NCBI GenBank assembly: GCA_004794655.1
Contig: SMMW01000046.1
Span: forward strand, 1,958,001 to 2,022,000
Direction: 5' to 3'
Source of the DNA: Marisa cornuarietis
Lineage: Eukaryota; Mollusca; Gastropoda; Architaenioglossa; Ampullariidae
Length of the DNA stretch: 64,000 nt
Position 1 is the stretch's first letter; each line of letters begins with the position of its first letter. The notes below the pieces were generated by a model. The model saw nothing but the letters and a program-made list of their open reading frames with translations, made no database searches and had not been told where the DNA came from. Both the position numbers and the translations under genes were made by a program. Positions 36,665 through 49,457 of the stretch are shown here, piece after piece.

Positions 36665-37909
36665 TTGTCCCAAACTTTATTTAAGTTCACTGCTACTTAA
36701 TCCTACAACACAAAAATACAGTTTGCAATGTATAGTTGATATATCTGAATAAAAGCTAATCTACCTTACCTTTGCTTTGCTTAAGAGGCTTCATGTTTGC
36801 CAATATTTCACAGTGGTGGAAAAAAATAACATATAATGCACATGTTTACTGAAGTAATTTTAACTTTGCTTTGGAATATTTCTAATGGTCTGATCATACA
36901 TCATACAAATCTGCATGAACTCTGGTCTGATGAGATCGGTGTTGTAAAATTTAGGAGGTAGATAATTCAATTTATTTTTATCACTTGAAATAAAAAGTAC
37001 TTATTGTTGCACATAAGAATAATTTTAGTTCCATATACTCTACAAGAATCAGGTTTTTTAACCTTTAACAAGTCGATCTCTCTTTCTGATCCTTTTTCTC
37101 TCACAGTCTCCAAGTTTGCTTGTCGTCTGCTCGCAGCTGCCGCTGGCGAATTCTTTGACAATGCGGCGATGCATTTTCCTGTAAGAATACTTGGAACTGC
37201 GTCCACTTTCAACTTTCGCTACTGTTAGAAGCCAGCTTGTTGTTTACACAAATGTGTGCATTGATCTTCAAAACAATCGTCAGCAAAGTGCAATCCACAA
37301 ACGCCATGCTGCGCTTTTTGGTTCAGAAAAATTTTGCTCCGCCGTTTTTACAAAATTTATCCATAATCGCCTGTAAGGACTGTCTGCTGGCGGAAAAGCA
37401 TGCGTACTTACACCCTATTTATGGCCTGAAAACATACCACAACCAAACATAACGCACACGCGACCCATGACTGTGTACACAGTGTAACCGCGTGTTCGTA
37501 CCGTAGCTTGTTGTTAGCATAACTACGTCATCAGCCATGGAAACCCCTCACTAATCGAAATCGAGGCTCCCACGGCTTTCAGCTAGCGAGCCAGAGGTTA
37601 CGCATTTCAATCGAAGTTTTCGGATAGATGCGCGTCGGCAAAGGCGAAATAACATTTGAAATCGTGAAACTTAGTGATATTGTTGTCGTAATTAATGCTA
37701 CTTTTGAGTCTGAATATAGAGGTGAGAATCCCTTTAAGGTACTAATGATCCAGTGGGTCTAATAGGGTACTGCAGATTGTGAACAGCTGAGACGCAAGGA
37801 GGACTGGTTATCACTAAACATCAGAAAAAATAGCATTTGAGCACACATGTACACACTATAGACTAGAACTTTCTAAAAGATAGACTGATTCATACAATAC
37901 TAATCCTCA

Positions 37910-38587
37910 TGAACCTTGCCAGCCCGTCCTGTCGCAAGTTAACAGTCGTATCAGCAGGTGAGGGCAGGTCAGCCTCACGATAGACATTCCAGTGATTCCT
38001 AGATTACACAGGGTTTGTAGTGCCGCACAGGTGTCGTGTAGATAATTAGTCTTTTTTCTCTCTCTCACTCGCCATAGTCCGTGCTCGTACTATGTACAGA
38101 GAAAATAGCGTGAGCAGGGTGAGATATGAACTCAAGACAACTAAAGTCTCTAAACTGCTTGCTACAAACAAATGTTTGCGTATGATCACAATGATCCCGA
38201 TAGGATACCCGAGTAAACAAACGATTTCTTTCTTCATCTGATGATCGATTCCTGCAGGGTCCGCTGTATTCCAGCTCCCAGACCATCCTACCTGAGTACA
38301 CGAGGTAACGGACTTCCCACCGTTTTCTTATCTACACGAAATTTGTGAATGTGTCTACCACTGTGGCACAATGTAGGACAGGGAGATAACTGAGTACTGA
38401 GTCATCTAGGGGACGGGTGGCCACTCCCGATAACGGTCTCCGTCTATCGTCACTGACTTTACAGTCTTGCGAAATCCATGGTGAGCTCAACCCGGTTTTG
38501 TGCTGCTTGTGGCCGGCTTGGGGTTAAACCCTCAATGGACAACATTTAAGAGGATTTTTGAACAACCAAAAGCAGACAGAAGGCATC
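37910..38587 (+). promoter_or_regulatory. Upstream block and 5' leader of gene C
   Basis: Alignable to the gene B block 9955-10471 through almost its whole length, including GGGTTTGTAGTG..GCACAGGTGTCGTGTAGATAA wording. It carries about 160 extra bp (roughly 38082-38245) after CCATAGTCCGTG. Start context is A at -3, G at +4. Confidence 0.55.
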
Positions 38588-38884
38588 ATGGGAAGTCCAA
38601 CATTGTGTTTGATCGCTTGGACCATCGCTGTAGGTGTACTGACAGGTGAGTAGCTAGCTTCAGTATCAAATGTACTGCTGGCGGATGGTATGTTGTAATC
38701 AACGTACAAATATTAACGAGTAAAGAAAACAGTCACGTGTTTCCATCAATGGCTGTTCGAGGGCTTTCCAACGAGTGTAAAGTACACAGGGAAATACATT
38801 CAGGAACCAAACACAGGTTAAAACACTGATAGCAGCTGCTTAGCAACATTATTGCGACAAAAATGTTACAAACATACATGTATC

Positions 38885-38938
<54 letters not shown>

Positions 38939-41900
38939 GTATCTCTCTACGTATGTATGAATGCATGTATGAATCTCTGTATCTACTTGTATGTATCCTG
39001 AAAAAAATGTATCAAGAAATTAACTCTGATGTATACGTGCATATATTGTATGGCATCCACGTATGTATGTGGGTATGCACTGTGTTTCTGCCTGAGTATG
39101 TATGCATGTATGTGCATGGGTAAGCTACCCATTAAAAAAAATTGTTATAACATATATCACATCAGAACAAATATTGATATTGACATTGTATGTATATCAC
39201 ATTAAGTAGACAGTAATTGCATGATACAGTAGTAGGGGAGTCTGTTCACATTCTGCGTGTTACTAGTCAATGTGTGAGTTTTCTGACTGACTGCCGATGT
39301 CCTTTTGCTGTACTGAGTGCTTCTAATCTCGGCAAAGATGCTGGTGTACTGTCACCTACCACTTCATTCCTTCACTGATAACATGTGGTTCTCATACACT
39401 TTACTCATTAGGTGTGGTTCTCATACATTTCAGTCTCTGTTCTTTTGTTGCCAGACTTTAGTTTTAGTGTGCTGAAGTATATTTACTGTTAGTGTACTGT
39501 CTGGGGTCTACTTAAATTAGTCATATTCTATTTGCATTGTATTGATGTTTCTCATAAAGTTGAATTACTGCTGAATTGATGCAGTGCAGTGTGTTTTCTA
39601 AGTGTACTGAAGCAGACTTATTGTCAATGTATACTACCTGGGTTAGACTTAAATTGTGTCATATATTACTTGCATGATACTGGTGTTTTATTTGTAATTG
39701 GTCAATGGCTAGTTTGTACGTTGGGAGGCCAAAATTTGTAAAGCTAAATCTACTCCAGAATGCTTTTTTGTATCGGCTTGTTAGTTTTCGAAATATATCT
39801 GTATATAGAAGACATTTCCTCCATTTCATCCTTTGTTTTACAGTGAAGTTTTCTTAGAAAGGCTGGAAATGAAAAGTAAAAGCCTACATAAAAATCTGAA
39901 GAAAAATTCTTCTACCTTTTTTACCTTCCCGTGTGCTCTCTCAATATTGATTGTTGTCTCTCAATGTTCCCCAGGTGCTCTGTCAGGCTCACATTGCCAG
40001 TGTGCCGGTAGCACGAGGCCTACACAACTTGTCGTAAACCAGAATACAAATAACTCCATCGACTTTCAATTTCTCCCGAGGTATTGTATGAGAAAGACAA
40101 GAGTATGTATTATATATTAGACAAAAGTAGAATCAATATTGCTTCATCACTTATCTCGGTTCCACTATACCCTTACCATACTCTCAGGACATCAAGATGG
40201 TCGGTATGATAACTGCCTTGTGACTCTCTTGACCACTCAAGTTGGGGGAAACAGGAAGAAGCGGATTCTTTGATGTTGGTGAAGCCAAAGCAGTCTACGT
40301 CCAGAGAAGAGGATGAACAGTTTTCACCGTCGGATCCTCTGATGGACAAAGCGATTCATTGCAAAACAGTATGGCAGACACACAGGGTCTTACAAGGTCT
40401 TCAAGTATATCCCCCGTTCTCAGCCATAACCCTTTTGGATCGTTGAGATCTTTCAGGCAAATATTTACTGGACGTCCTTCCCTGCAGATAGCGAAAATGC
40501 ATCAGTTTATGTTTATTATCAGTGGCAGTACTGGCGGTGGAGACTGTGGATGTAGAGGGTGTTGTTGTAATAGATTTCTTACCTCGAAGCAGGTTTAAAA
40601 CATGGACAAACACTGAGACGGGTAGATTCACAAAACCATCCTTATTATCTTTCTCAACTTCATCAAGTTTTTAAAATGCTTGTCTCTTCATATGATTTTA
40701 CAAATGGCTGTTTCTATTATTCTAATTCACATTTTAATTTTCATTGGGTGTATCTCTCATATCGTTGCCGGCATAAAGTGACAGAAAGTGTAGTAGTTTC
40801 AGTAATGGGTTACTGACAGCTACATGACAAAACTTGTCTCTGTGTTTGCATGGGTGATCTCAGTGTGTTGTCTTCTCGTGAGCTCCCCATGTTTTGTTTA
40901 CCGCAGCAACACCAGCGACACAAGCAACACCAGCGACACAAGCTGTGAGTGGATCATCAGGTCTACGACTGGTGCCAGACTGCGCTTGACGGCGGTAACT
41001 TTCAAACTCAGATCAGACAACGGGTCTTGTGTTGACAACCTTACAGTCTATGATGGTCAGTAATACCACTGTGTGCCTCAGTTCGACATTCGTCTCTTGA
41101 GATCGGGTGTCATCAGGACTTAAAACTTTCGTGGACATTTATCAAAGAGTTAAAGAAATATGTGAAGCACAGACACTAGTAGATGTGTTTTGTTTGAAGT
41201 ATTTATAGTTTACTTCCAGCGATGTAATACGGGCTTCCTTCCCTACTTTTAGTTTAAACATTTTCTTTCTCTTAATTTATTTCTCTTGTTTTCATTACTT
41301 GCTGCACTCCTACGTGGCATACACGCTTGTGTGTTTGTGTCTGTGTTTGTGTCTGTGTATGTGTCTGTGTTTGTGTCTGTGTATGTGTCAAGCTAAATCT
41401 AATCTCTTACTTTCATGTAGGTAACTCGTCTCATTCCCCCATCTTGCTGTCGACCTGCTCCAGACCTTCTTTTCCAATCAACAGCAGCGGAAGTGACGTG
41501 CTGGTCTCCTTCACTGCTGGAAACTTTAACTCTAGTGACATTGGTTTCCTCATTGACTACGAGTCCTTCTGGTCCACAGGTGGGACACAGACGGAGTCTG
41601 TTCTGTCAGAAAATGATAGAAATTATAAGTCGAAACAAATATCAGATATATTAAAATAAATAAATAAATAAATAAATAAATAAATAGGGACAGCCCGAAC
41701 AGAGATCTTTCGATTTAAGGCGAAAGACTATTTAGTCGCAGACTGAGCCATCAGATGTTGATTATTAGCTTCATTAGACTGAGTTGAAATTTTCTGTGTC
41801 CAACAGGCTGTAGCCCACAGTTGCTAGTCCATGTGGGTCCTGACCGGCAGTACCTGGAGTATAAAGCAAACGCCACTTCTACTTACCTTAGGTACACCAC

Positions 41901-43324
41901 CTTTTGATTTAGTATTAATTTTTATTTTTACGACTACTGAGGAGTGAAGAATGTTTTATATGAAGCACTAAGTTTATTACACAATCTGTGCGAACAGCAA
42001 CAACAATTATTTGGTTGAGGAAATTCTTTGATCATCGGCATTCTTGCATGTACATCATACGAGATGGAAGCTGTGACCTTATACAAACCCTTAACATGCC
42101 TTATATAAATCACAGTGACTGTAGCTTTGACAAGGTATGTTTTGATAAGACGACACAAAGTTGGTCTTTGTGTGAAAGATGGTGAGTAAAGTCTTGTATC
42201 TCTTATGAGGAAGGGAGTTATTTTCCTAATTTTGAGGAAGTCCATTAGACCAGATCTTCACCAGTAATTACATATCGAAGCATTCTACCTTGCTTGTGGA
42301 TGTTCTATTTGATATTTTTTCAGCAACACTCACTGTAGCTGGTTATTTCAAACCAGCAGCACCGATTACATCGTGAATATTGAAATTTGGACCAATCCCT
42401 CAACTTCTACCACTGGCTTTATTGAAGTGTTTGACAGTAAGTAGGGGGGGGAAGTTGTACATTATTCAGGGAAGTATACTTTTAATGTCAGTTCTCAGTT
42501 TTAAATGTTGATTCTTTATATTTTCTACATGCAAAGTACAAAGACACTAAGACCAGTTCAATTCTTCATTTATACAGAAACTATTGCAAGTACATAAAAT
42601 TACATGGTTCATTTGTTAGCGATTTGAAAGTTGTTACAGATACTTGTAGTCAGCGCATAGTATCTCCACAGAACACAGACATCTGTCAAAGTGCTTCCAG
42701 TGATTTAGTTAACTCAGTTCCAGTTACCCCAACAAGATCATAGATGTTTCTCCTTTATCTCTTTAGGAAACAGAGTTAAATATTAGTATTGATAAAAGAC
42801 ACCAGGTATTTAATAACATTATTGCCTTAAGTGCTAACAAATTCAAAGTTACACCAATGGGTGGACAGCTCACAACGAACAATCCCCTTTGTAAGCATCC
42901 AGAATTTCTTCGCACACCCGTATCCAGACACAAGATAACAAAATGTCAACAAAGACCAACTGTACTTCTACTAATTAAAGTCCATGCAGTGACAGTTATA
43001 CGGAGAGTTCACCGTCCGGTCTGCTGGGTCTCGTCAGCTTTGCTATAGGTTAGCAAATTCTAAAATAGTAAACAAGTTGTCTGTCTAGTTAGTTGTATAT
43101 CCCCATGAAGCCTGATGTTGTGCCATGTCGACCACGCACTGTACGCAGTAAGATGCCCCTCCATGCTACGGGCCACTGACTTAAAGTTAGTCTCTAGTAG
43201 TAACCTGCGCAACAACAACCTCATTTCCTGTGCCCTGTCTCCATGGCAACGAGTCTGTGGAATCAGAGTGCAAGCCTCTCACACTTAATTAATTAATAGA
43301 CATTCTAACTTTATCCGTGTGCGG

Positions 43325-43358
<34 letters not shown>

Positions 43359-43750
43359 TCTCTCTCTCTTACGTTTTGTTAATTCAGTTTCTTACAAAAG
43401 AATCTATCTGACAGTTTTGTGTAGTGTCTTCTGTGTGATCTTGTGTGAAAACAACTTCTTATTTTCATAGGTCGACATTGAGGCCGTAGTTTCCTATTAA
43501 AACATACACAACCTTACGAGCAGTGTGCTTTATTGTGTCTGACAGGCTCTGGTAGAGTAAATCTACTGGAAAAACTAGGGGGACTTCCTACACAAAAGCA
43601 GTATTTTAGTTCTGGACAGTACTTCTACATCTACAGCATCAGATGGCTTGTTGGTGGAGCAAGCTTTAATCTGACCTATCAAGAAGTTCGTCGATCAACT
43701 GTATTTCCTTGCAGTGGTAAGAAGCCAACCGAATTGCGTTGCTGTTGTTG

Positions 43751-43829
<79 letters not shown>

Positions 43830-46800
43830 TGTGCTAAAAAGATTGTGTGTGCCTGCATACATGTATTCCTGAATGTCTGTGTTCTAATATTTTACTGTGT
43901 AGGCGTCTCTTTACCACTTTTTTCCATTGTCATATTGCGGATCATATTACAAACTTCCCTAAAATATCGTGCTACATGGTGTAACAAGATTTAGGACACT
44001 GTAACATTATTATAACAGTCTTTGTAAAACATCATGTTTTATTTACTCTGCCAGTGTTTCTGTCTGTTTAGAAGCACGTGCGCGCACAAAGAGCGAGTGT
44101 GAGATAGAGAGCGAGCAAGAGAGAGAGAGAATGACAGAAGAACTCTAAAGAAAGACTAATTTCCTAACTACGTACACCGTCTGTTTCAGCGTGTACTTGC
44201 AGTGGTCTAATGAATGCTGCTTACCACCACAAGTATTACTTCAAATACCCACCACACCAAACAAACTATCCCAAGTAAAATGTTTTATTGCCCTTCATCA
44301 AAACATTCTAAAGAATAAAATAAATGTGGATGTGAACAATGATATGAAATTTAAAAAGTTGTAGTGACATCAGTGTCTTTGTGATAGGTACCTGTTGAAA
44401 TAGTGCTTGACTCCAGTTTTTTTTCCCAGTCAGCCATTTCAATGACAGCGTCCATAAATGGTCTAAATGTACAAAAAGCTAAATAAAATAAATAAACTTT
44501 AACAATGAACACGAGACTAAACAGTAGAGACGTTAGAAACCTGTGGGATGACCACGACTCTTTCTGTGTTAGCTGACAGTAAATATTTCTGTACCACTGA
44601 ATACCGACATACCGCCACTGTTCTGATTTTCAGCAATACTAATTGTGCGTGGAATATACGTAGCGACTACGGCTACGTCATTCACGTGACTTTCCTGTAC
44701 GTCGACACAGAACCTAACAGTGACTGTTCTTTCGACAACGTTCAGGTGTATGATGGTAAGTTCTGGAGTCTCTTATGTTAACAGAAAGTCTTCTTAGTAC
44801 AGTGATACATCGAGTTACGAATTTAATTCGTTCCAGAGCCTTGCTCGTAACTAGAAATGCTCGTAGCTCGAACGAATTTTCCCTTTTAAAATAATGGATA
44901 TCGGATTAGTCCGTTCCAGCCCTCTGACAAGTCCCAAAAATTTCTTAAAGTATGAAAACAATAAACGTTTTTAATTTAGAAACACACGTGAAACTTCAAA
45001 TTATGCAAAAAACAAATAAATAAAAGAAAAAGGCACAAAATACAGTGAGAAAAATGTATAAAATACGGTACTGTAATCTTACCTTGGCGACAGATAACGG
45101 AGAGCGGCTGAGGAGAGAGGGAGGGAGGAAGGGATACTGGCACGGAACGAAGCGTAGATACAGCACTTTCTTTACACTAAATGAATTCATGAAATTAAAT
45201 TATAAAAAACTAAACTTTCTTCACACAAAATTACGCAAATTATAAAAATAAACTTTCCATCAATTTCAAATTTCTTAATTTTAAACTTAACCTATGCTTA
45301 ATATTTACGTACGTATGATACATTTTACACTTATTATCTGTTTTGCCTTTTTGGCTGCACTTTCGGCATTTAAAAAGTGTTGTCAAACGTTCAAACGAAC
45401 GAGAGACGACTTTACACTGCGCGGTAACACGTGGGAAGAGCGTGCTGGCGGATGCAAAATGTTTCTGGGACTAAGCGCAGACGCGCAAACTACCGGTTGG
45501 ATCCCGAGGCTCAGGTGTTCGTAACTCGGAACAACGTTCATAACTCAAGGAGAAATTTTGCTTGAGCCGCTGCTCGTAACTCGAGGTATCACAGTATTGG
45601 GCAGTTTCTTCTGCACAATCTATTAGTAAATTCCTTTTTGCTTTTCATGACAACTTTGGCGGTATGTATGGAGCTTTTCATATTGTGTTAGCCTTGTCTT
45701 AAGCATTCTTCAAATATTTCCCCTGGGGGGGATCTTAGTGTTTCACGAACGGGATTTTGTTGGACTCACCGGGGAGGCTGTACAGGGTCCTGAGTTCCAG
45801 GCTTAATCTTCAAATTGGAGGTTTGTGATTCTTTCCTTCTGTGTCACGACAAAAGGACAAATGCAAGAGAGTTGAGCAAGCTGGACATCATAGTGAAAAA
45901 TTGCCAAATTAAGTACACCTGAAGCTGTTTACTTTTGGTGGTTGTTATTCCCTCATCCAAATCCTCCCTCGTGATGCTGACTATGACTTTGTTATTGTCA
46001 ACGCTGGTCTCTGCTCCAGATATTCTTGTTTTGCCTAAGAGTCTTCAGGCTCATTGCTTCAGTATCTTATCGTCTGGAAGAAATCTCATAGCTGACTGTT
46101 GAAGAACACTGCGCTGCTTGAGTTCTTGTACAACCCCTAGATGACTGGAATCAGCCTTACTTTGTGTTTGTTTTTCACATAGTGCCAAACTGAACCTAAT
46201 AAAGTTGTGAAAAAGATCGTGTTAATAGAGCAGATAGCTTCTCTCACAACGAGAATGTTGAAGATTCAGAGTATCGGTTCGTTGTTGCTGCCCTTCCATC
46301 ATTCTGTGGCTTTGATACGACACGTGTAATGGAGTCTACCTTAGCTAATGGTGCACTGACTTCACCTGATAACATAGGCTAAGGGCTGATGACAATTTAA
46401 CTTAGAACTTTCAAAATAGGAAAACAAGACAGAATCAAAACTCGATACAAAGAAACAAGTATTTTTTATTTTAAAAAGATGAAGATTCTCTCATCTGAGA
46501 TAAGAAGCCTGCGATTTATGCTATTACTATTCTCGACAGGTTTGCCTTTGTCAAGCAACAGTCTTGGTGTACTTTGTCAGGGGCGGCATGAGCTGTATAG
46601 TTCTGGCCAGTCCTTGTTGGTCCAATTTCACAGTGATCAAACCGTAACTGGACAAGGTTTCCTAATGTCCTACGAAGCCCTTCGTGCATCAGAACTGCAA
46701 GACGACATTGGTAACGTATATGACACCCCACAATTAGGACATGAATAGATCAACCAAGGCAAGAAAGATAATTAGTGTACATAGAAATGAGTTTGACAGT

Positions 46801-49370
46801 GACGTCTCTGTAGTATGTGAACAGGCCTACGTTGTTCTGGCTATAAGAAATAGGATAGCTGCCATCATATGTAAAGGAGGCGTGTCTACATCTGAAAATG
46901 AATACACACAACGCACATAAGACATGGAACCTTTTTTTCCTAATCAAATTATCATTGATGTTACTGCTAATAATTCTGTTTCCGAGAGACGATGGATACA
47001 CAAGAGCTGGAAAGGATGAAGAAATGTTTTCTGTGTTCTAATACTAATCAGATATACAGTTTAGTGTCATCTGTAAATTGCAGAAAAGACTTGAAGCAGA
47101 GATTACACTGTGACATTTCATAATATGAAGGAGTTATATTACTATTGTATGTTACAGGTGGCGTGTGTTTGAGAAGATTTCTCACTAAAACAGTGACGTA
47201 TAACACACAGTATCTGGTGTACCCTTCTAACTCCTCCCTTTACCCTAAGTAAGGCACTCCTTCATTAACATTGTGGCCATCAGAACACTTCTGTACATAA
47301 TACTTACCAGGCAGCTAAAATAGGATCACGCATATTAATTAGCATCAAGATATTTTAATGTCTTAATTTTTAACCCTGCGGTATTAAAACATAAACAGTG
47401 TGTAGCTACCAAAAACTAGAATGTATTTTTTGCGATGGCAGCTGATGGAATGTTTTATTTTTAGCAATGTTGACTGTGAATGGCTTCTTCAAACTACTGG
47501 ATTCAATTATGTTGTGCACATCACTTTCACGTTTGTCGACATGGAAAGTAGCTATTCCTGTTCCAGTGACTATGTACAGGTATTTGACGGTAAGCATTAA
47601 CAAGATAACAATTTAATCTAATAAGAGAAAGCTCTTGTGCTATATGCAACATACTCTTGTTAGATTGCTGTTTCTTACCACAAGCAAAAAGGCTGCTACT
47701 ATTTTGTATCTGAAGTCAAAAGGTTACAGAAAAACCTGTTTGTCTGTGTTCAGGGACCAGGTCCTCTGCCGTCAGCCTCGGCAAGGTGTGCGACCTTACG
47801 TCACGTGACTTTTACAGCTCGGGGCAGTCTATGGTCATCAAGTTTCACAGTGATGGCAGTGTAACAAAAAGAGGATTCCGACTGAGCTACCAGGCGGTCT
47901 ATCGGTCGAATGTTCCCACAACGCCAGGTAAACTCAACTAACATTTTTACACTAACAACAGTCCTGCAGCGGTTTCTACTGCAGTACAAGATGGTGAGGG
48001 GTTTCTAGACATTCTCGTCACATTTTTATGGTATCGGTGAAAGATTTCTATGACTTTAACGGTTCAGATAAAGACTCTATCAACATGCACAACAGTCTAT
48101 TCTGTATGCACCTCTGTCCAAAAGACACTGTGCCACGTCCAATGTTCCTCTTCCCCAGTTAAAAGAGCATAGTGACAGATTCTGATTTTATAATCAAATA
48201 TTACCAAATGTAAAAATGACACATTTGGTTGTTGTCAGTCCTGACTGTAGCTTCAAGTTGTATTTTAAGCGACGGTGCTTCAGAATAAATTAAAGATAAG
48301 ATTAAAATATTATTTTTCTCTGAGTATTTCGCGCAAAATATTGGTAGATCACCCTCTTCTCTTACGTTTTGCTTCTTTTTAAGTCTTTTTGGACTTGTCA
48401 CAAAGACACACTATTGTGTCAGCACTATCGTATCAACACCAGTTTGTACACAAGACACACCATGGTATCAACCCCAGTTTGTACACAAGACACACCATGG
48501 TATCAACCCCAGTTTGTACACAAGACACACCATGGTATCAACACCAGTTTGTACACAAGACACACCATGGTATCAACACCAGTTTGTACACAAGACACAC
48601 CATGGTATCAACACCAGTTTGTACACAAGACACACCATGGTACAAACACCAGTTTGTACACAAGACACACTATGGTATCAACACCACTTTGTACACACCA
48701 TGTTCTTGGTTTCTCTGTTACAGCGAGTGTTTGTTCACCTAACGCTCAGGCAGAGACCGCATGGATCTCCATTGAACAGGTCTTGCAGTACCCGGCTGAC
48801 TACCTAAACTATCCAAAGTAAGATTGAGTCTTCTCATATGTTAGTTTACGAAGCTACTACAGTACAAATATGAATACAGTCATGTTATGGCGATTTTTAG
48901 TCTGTTAATTTGTATTCTAGGCAGGGTCATCAAAGCTTGTTACACTGTTACATCACCATGAGCAAAGAGTCAACATTTTAACACGAGAAAGTCCACTTAG
49001 CCGCCTAATGACTTGGGGGGTGCCGGAAATGACATGCGGTGGACCAGCTCTCCCACGTTTGCTGACTTGTAACCCACGAGCGGCTAATCTCTAGGAGTTA
49101 GGGAAATAACATATAGTGCTATGCTCATAAAGTTTATTTAACCGGAAATCAACTATGATGGATTTTTAAAAAATACTCCCCATATATGTCCCCACAATGC
49201 CCCAAGTTATATATATAAAGATATCGTTCTTCTTTACAGTTAGTCTATTACACATAACAAAGGGTGCAACCATAGAAACCATCTTACATATTTAATATTG
49301 ATATTTGGTGGAACAGAACTTACTTTCTTCGTGCTGTACCCTACATTTCTCCAAGCAAGCGTTAGGTATA

Positions 49371-49457
<87 letters not shown>

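Larger units (their letters stand above)
29846..37733 (-). mobile_element. TTAA-flanked DNA transposon with THAP-domain relic (Kolobok-like)
   Basis: Both ends begin AGGGATTCTCACCTCTA when read inward, and both are flanked by TTAA (29842-29845 and 37734-37737), a 4-bp target duplication. Near the right end, on the minus strand (about 37450-37160), broken frames give MFGCGMFSG, GVSTHAFPPADSPYRRLWIN, VCGLHFADDCFEDQC and KLKVDAVPSIL. These match the Cys/His spacing, the HF..DCF box and the terminal AVPxI of THAP DNA-binding domains, with stops and frameshifts. TTAA duplication, purine-rich ends and a THAP domain together fit the Kolobok superfamily better than piggyBac, whose ends start with C. 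From the left end a second leader on the + strand starts MADLQAVDSATES (30062) and is stopped early. No intact transposase is seen; a nested LINE accounts for about 3.3 kb. Confidence 0.75.

Noticed and set aside
29846..37733. piggyBac assignment from the TTAA duplications
   Set aside because: Ends start with AGGG rather than the C-rich ends of piggyBac, and a THAP relic is present; Kolobok fits better.
40359..40631. Opposing open frames in gene C intron 2
   Set aside because: Ser/Thr-rich chance frames; the gene B intron at the same place is only about 250 bp and lacks them.
45294..45524. 76-codon open frame inside the TA-flanked element
   Set aside because: No transposase motif and the element looks non-autonomous.
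48369..48821. 150-codon open frame with repeated VCTQDTPWYQP
   Set aside because: It is the 35-bp minisatellite read through; because 35 is not a multiple of 3, all three frames are open, and real splice sites of gene C flank it.
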